This document shows positions 60,506 through 64,000 of a stretch of 64,000 bases of DNA, in pieces. The number at the start of each line of letters is the position of its first letter. Within the stretch, counting starts at the first letter, position 1. The position numbers and the translations under genes are program-made. Origin of the DNA: Patellaria atrata CBS 101060 (lineage: Eukaryota > Ascomycota > Dothideomycetes > Patellariales > Patellariaceae). The DNA lies in the NCBI GenBank assembly GCA_010093705.1, contig MU006089.1:1594486-1658485 (forward strand), written 5' to 3'. The notes beneath the pieces were generated by a model. The model made no database searches and was not told where the DNA came from. It was given only the letters and a program-made list of their open reading frames with translations.

Positions 60506-62365
60506 ATGGTTGACGGTAACCTCTTCATTCCGCTTTCTCCGCCTTGCTCTCCTCGAATGTCTGGTTACAGTGCGATCACTGCAGAATCAGATTGGCAGAA
60601 TCAACAGAATAAGTCTCTGGAATCTGGTGCTACGTCCGATAACGATATGGCCTTGGTTCATGCCGCTACCATTACCAATCTTCCACTTGATCTGGATAGA
60701 CGTCCGTCCCTACGTACTCATAAAAGCTTCCCCTATCCGCTTAAACCCACCCACTCCTTCCATCAACATACTAATTCGCTGAACGGCGATACCAAGCCCA
60801 CGGCACCGCAACGGGAGCGAATTACCATTAGCAACCTCGAAGAGGTCGATAGCAACGAGTTACCTACCGTTACTTTTGGGGGATCCGCACCTGCTAGTCC
60901 TATTTCTAGGTTAACTCCACCCTCACCAAACGGTGCGATCGGCGAGGGTTTGGGTGAAAATCAGGAGATGAACGATTTAGACTTCGACACAGGTGACAAC
61001 AACGAGGAAGAGATATCCTCGGAACAGAAGCAGCCAGTTTCAGCCGCAGAACTTCGTGCTCAGAAGAGAAAGATGAAGAGATTCAGGTGGGTTTCATGCC
61101 TTGGACCTCCAAAGAAACAGGAAACTAACAACGTCTAGGCTCACACATAATCAGACTCGATTCCTCATGAGTGAGTTTGCAAGACAAGCTCATCCTGACG
61201 CGGCTCACCGTGAGCGTCTTGCACGAGAAATCCCTGGTCTTAGCCCACGTCAAGTGCAAGTGTGGTTCCAGAACAGGTCAGTGGGATCTACTAAACAACT
61301 ACATTTTCTTATTATGTATATTAACAAATTCATAGGAGGGCTAAGCTAAAGCGCCTAACAAGCGATGACCGCGAGAGAATGATGAGATCAAGAGCGCTAC
61401 CCGAAGACTTTGATATGGCTCAAGCGTTACATTCTCCTTTTGGTGCACCACACGGTGTAGGAACTCCACTGGGCTCGCCAGCAGGTTATAACCCTGGATT
61501 TCCCGAGGGAAATATGATGCGTCCTCTCAGTATCGACACACTACGACGGCTCCCAGAGGGTGCTCACATGTCACCGACCGGTATTAGTCCAGCTTTTGGA
61601 GGATTCACCTTCACTCCACCTCAGTCAGCCACAGAAGGGTTGTCCCCCGTATCTCCTACAGGAGAGGGCTCTCCATTCAATTATCCGGGACCGATGGACC
61701 AAAACCGAAGAGGGAATCCATTCGTAGGTTCACCAAACGGTTTCACGTCGCACCCACAAATTCCTCGTCTCCAGATTCATGATCGTGTTGTACGAACCAG
61801 AGCTGAGTCTCTCTCTTCACCGCTAAGAACAAGCATGTCATATGGAAACGATGCCAATGTCAACGGGCAAAACGGCCATTCATTGCATGCCCTTGATGAC
61901 GGCCAGAGGGGCATGAACAATTCCGTTATGCCGTACGGAATTGGTTATTCTTGTGAGTCAAATACTTTGAGCTACTGGACAGATCTTGGTTTCTAACTAT
62001 CGATAGACTCGCAAATCCCTGGCTTTCAAGCAGCATCCGCCACACGCATGCGTTCGTTCTCAAGCGGTGTACCTCGCAGGATAGAGCTCAGCACTCACTA
62101 CCAACCGAATCGTAATAACACAACTCCACAAACCGCCAACTTCCCTAATTATCAACATTCGCCCCTTTCGTCACCGCAAGATTATCATATCCCGCATATG
62201 AGCGCTCCGCATCACATCACCACTTTCCAGAACTCCTGGCGCCAAGATGTCGGTCATCAGGATGGCTATCAACCGGTCGGCACGGTCATCGGCGAAGTCA
62301 TCGAGGGATCAAGTCCCGATCATGAAGACAATGAGAACGGCGTTCAAATGCAAAATCAATATTAA
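60506..62365 (+). CDS. Homeobox transcription factor
   Basis: Exons 60506..61086, 61139..61276, 61336..61952, 62007..62365, giving 564 aa. A DNA-binding developmental regulator in the nucleus; fungal relatives affect hyphal growth and conidiation. The homeodomain spans about residues 188-246: KRKMKRFRLTHNQTRFLMSE, PDAAHRERLAREIPGLSPR and the recognition helix QVQVWFQNRRAKLKR with W, F, N and R at the expected positions. Both introns in the domain are placed exactly to restore RFRLTH and WFQNRRAK. The N-terminus (Ser/Pro/Thr) and the C-terminal 300 residues (Pro, Gly, Ser, Asn, His rich) are disordered. Start chosen at the first in-frame ATG (60506); a later Met (MSGYSA) is possible. I cannot name the orthologue with certainty. 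Confidence 0.88.
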
Positions 62366-64000
62366 AACATAGGTCGAGCCTTTTATTTTTACAAAAAGGG
62401 AAGGGGGCATAGGTCAGGGGCATCACCGGTGCAGGGGGGTTATTTGTTCTTTTTATGTGTCACGTGGAAATGAAATACGAATGGGACTCTCAAGAAAGAT
62501 GATTTTGAAGACGATGGATCTTTCTGGTTTTGTATTTTCTGTAATTTTTCTTGTTCCGCTGCTGCGAATTTTGATGTATCTTTTTGCACAACATATTGGG
62601 TGGATGTTTGAATGTCTTTATCATCATCGCAACGCTACGCATTTATTGGATTGGTATGAGACACACGTTGGAGTTTTCACACCTGATCTTTGGATTTTTT
62701 TTTTTCAACAGTTTAAATACGAGATATGTCTATATCTATGCACATGGACAGTACAGTAAACGAAATGTGTTGGATCACGTTTTATTCTCTTTTACATTTC
62801 GGTGTCTTTTTTTTTTAACTACAGCATCTGATATACCCCCCAACTTCTTGTATGTACGTTACATTATCTAGTTTCACACTACCACTTTTCCAATATGAGA
62901 AGTGTTTCTCGAGAGATACAGTATTATCGATTGCTTTGGGACCACGATGGGGTGATGTGTGACCGGATACGGCAAACGTCCTCCTTACCCTGGTTCCGAG
63001 AACGGCGATTGGTTTTAGCCTCCATTGGGGGGCCTTTTCTGTGCTCGCTAGGGAATAGGGATTTAATTTGGTTGATCGACGCTTACTTTGGACGGGCGTG
63101 CGTTTCGTTTGTTACGAAGATGACAATTGATGGTGTATGTGCGATGATGTGTGTGCTATACAGTAGAGCTCCGTTTTTGCTCGTTAGGAGATCGATTTGG
63201 CAAAGGAAGCGTTCATCAGGCAGATCTGGAAGAGTGAGGATCTACTCATCTTCCACCTGCCATGACCACCACCGAGTCTCGGAGTGGCAGCAGACGGCGA
63301 TTTTGATGGCTGATGCGATGAGGGAAAAAAAAAAAAATTAAAATTCTCCTACCGTGATCCGGTGGGCCTGTATCATCGTGCGTATACGGGTGGCGAGGGG
63401 GAGGGGGGGGGGATATCTGGGCGTAGGTGGGTATGTAGGGAGGTTGTCAGGGGATTTACGGAGGCAAAATGGTGGGATTTGAGCATCTGTCATGGAAGGG
63501 AGGCGTATTGTGCAGAGAGCAGAGAGCTGAGACGAAGAGAAATGATGGTGAGATACAGATACAGACGCAGGACAGAAGAGAGAGAAAACCATACCCAAAG
63601 CCCACCCCGCCCCCCTCCCTCACACTCTCTCCCTCAGGTACGCATCTAACTCACTTCCCCCTCCCCTTTTTTCCCCCCTCGACCTCCCCGTAGAGACTCA
63701 GAACCACGTGAACCGCACAAAAAGACAAACCTGACGCAGAGACCCACCTCAACTACCTACAGTAGATCCAGGCACCACCGTGCACCTGCAGCAGAAGGTA
63801 AGGTAGGTAGAGTAGTGGCGCGATCCCTCCCCCGGATTTTCGAGAGAGCAGTTCCACCGGCCCGCGTGCCATATACACGATCTCTCTCGCCCCTGGTTCC
63901 GAGGAGGGGGGGTCAGAGCTTGATGCGAGGTTCTGGTGTGCTTGTTTTTCCTTTCCGTGCTGAGATTTTTGGAGTTTTTCCTTGGTTTGAGGTCGGTGCG
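62366..64000. other. Right-edge region without a supported gene
   Basis: 1.6 kb holding the homeobox 3' end and low-complexity sequence: long T runs near 62695-62815, an A run at 63329, a G run near 63403, C-rich blocks at 63600-63690. Open frames such as 62895..63341 have no recognisable motif. The final 300 bases, C-rich then GT-rich, may be a promoter or leader for a gene outside the window. Confidence 0.5.

Overview
This window is nuclear DNA of a filamentous ascomycete (Pezizomycotina). Spliceosomal introns of about 45-90 bp with GT..AG ends interrupt most genes, gene spacing is compact, and the gene set is ascomycete-typical: Atg15, Per1, Csm3/Swi3, Ski2, Hpr1/THOC1, Nmd5, SidA and a giant ferrichrome-type NRPS. 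A leotiomycete-like source is possible but I cannot prove a class from sequence alone. Every splice model below was joined by hand, with reading frame checked across each exon junction.

Left part (1-12,121) is housekeeping: a 3' gene fragment at the edge, Per1 (GPI-anchor remodelling, +), Atg15 vacuolar lipase (-), a VPS9-domain Rab5-type exchange factor (+), a decayed tandem repeat tract (about 7.6-8.46 kb), NDUFAF7/MidA mitochondrial methyltransferase (-) and a CDK11-type kinase (+).

The centre (12,478-38,441) is a hydroxamate siderophore cluster. A single 5,409-residue NRPS (SidC/NPS2 type; domain order A-T-C four times, then T-C twice) is read leftward. It looks like two separate synthetases until two introns and a 71-nt exon near 22.5-22.7 kb are removed. 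A full-size ABC-B exporter-type transporter is divergent from it across a 2.3-kb intergenic region, and L-ornithine N5-monooxygenase (SidA) follows on the same strand as the transporter. SidA makes N5-hydroxyornithine; an acyltransferase encoded elsewhere would acylate it; the NRPS would assemble and cyclise a ferricrocin/ferrichrome-like hexapeptide; the transporter may move it. A perfect ATCWGATAA iron-GATA site and two one-mismatch sites precede sidA, and a one-mismatch site followed by GATAAG lies between the NRPS and the transporter.

From 38.4 to 43.9 kb is gene-poor: a 97-bp tandem duplication and a 5'-truncated non-LTR retrotransposon with poly(A) tail, 12-bp target-site duplication and stop codons that fit C-to-T decay. 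The right part (43.9-56.4 kb) is housekeeping again: importin Nmd5 (-), Ski2 RNA helicase (-), Csm3/Swi3 fork-protection factor (-) and THOC1/Hpr1 (+). A 4-kb gene-free stretch then leads to a homeobox transcription factor (60.5-62.4 kb, +); nothing supported lies after it. No tRNA, rRNA or CRISPR array was found.
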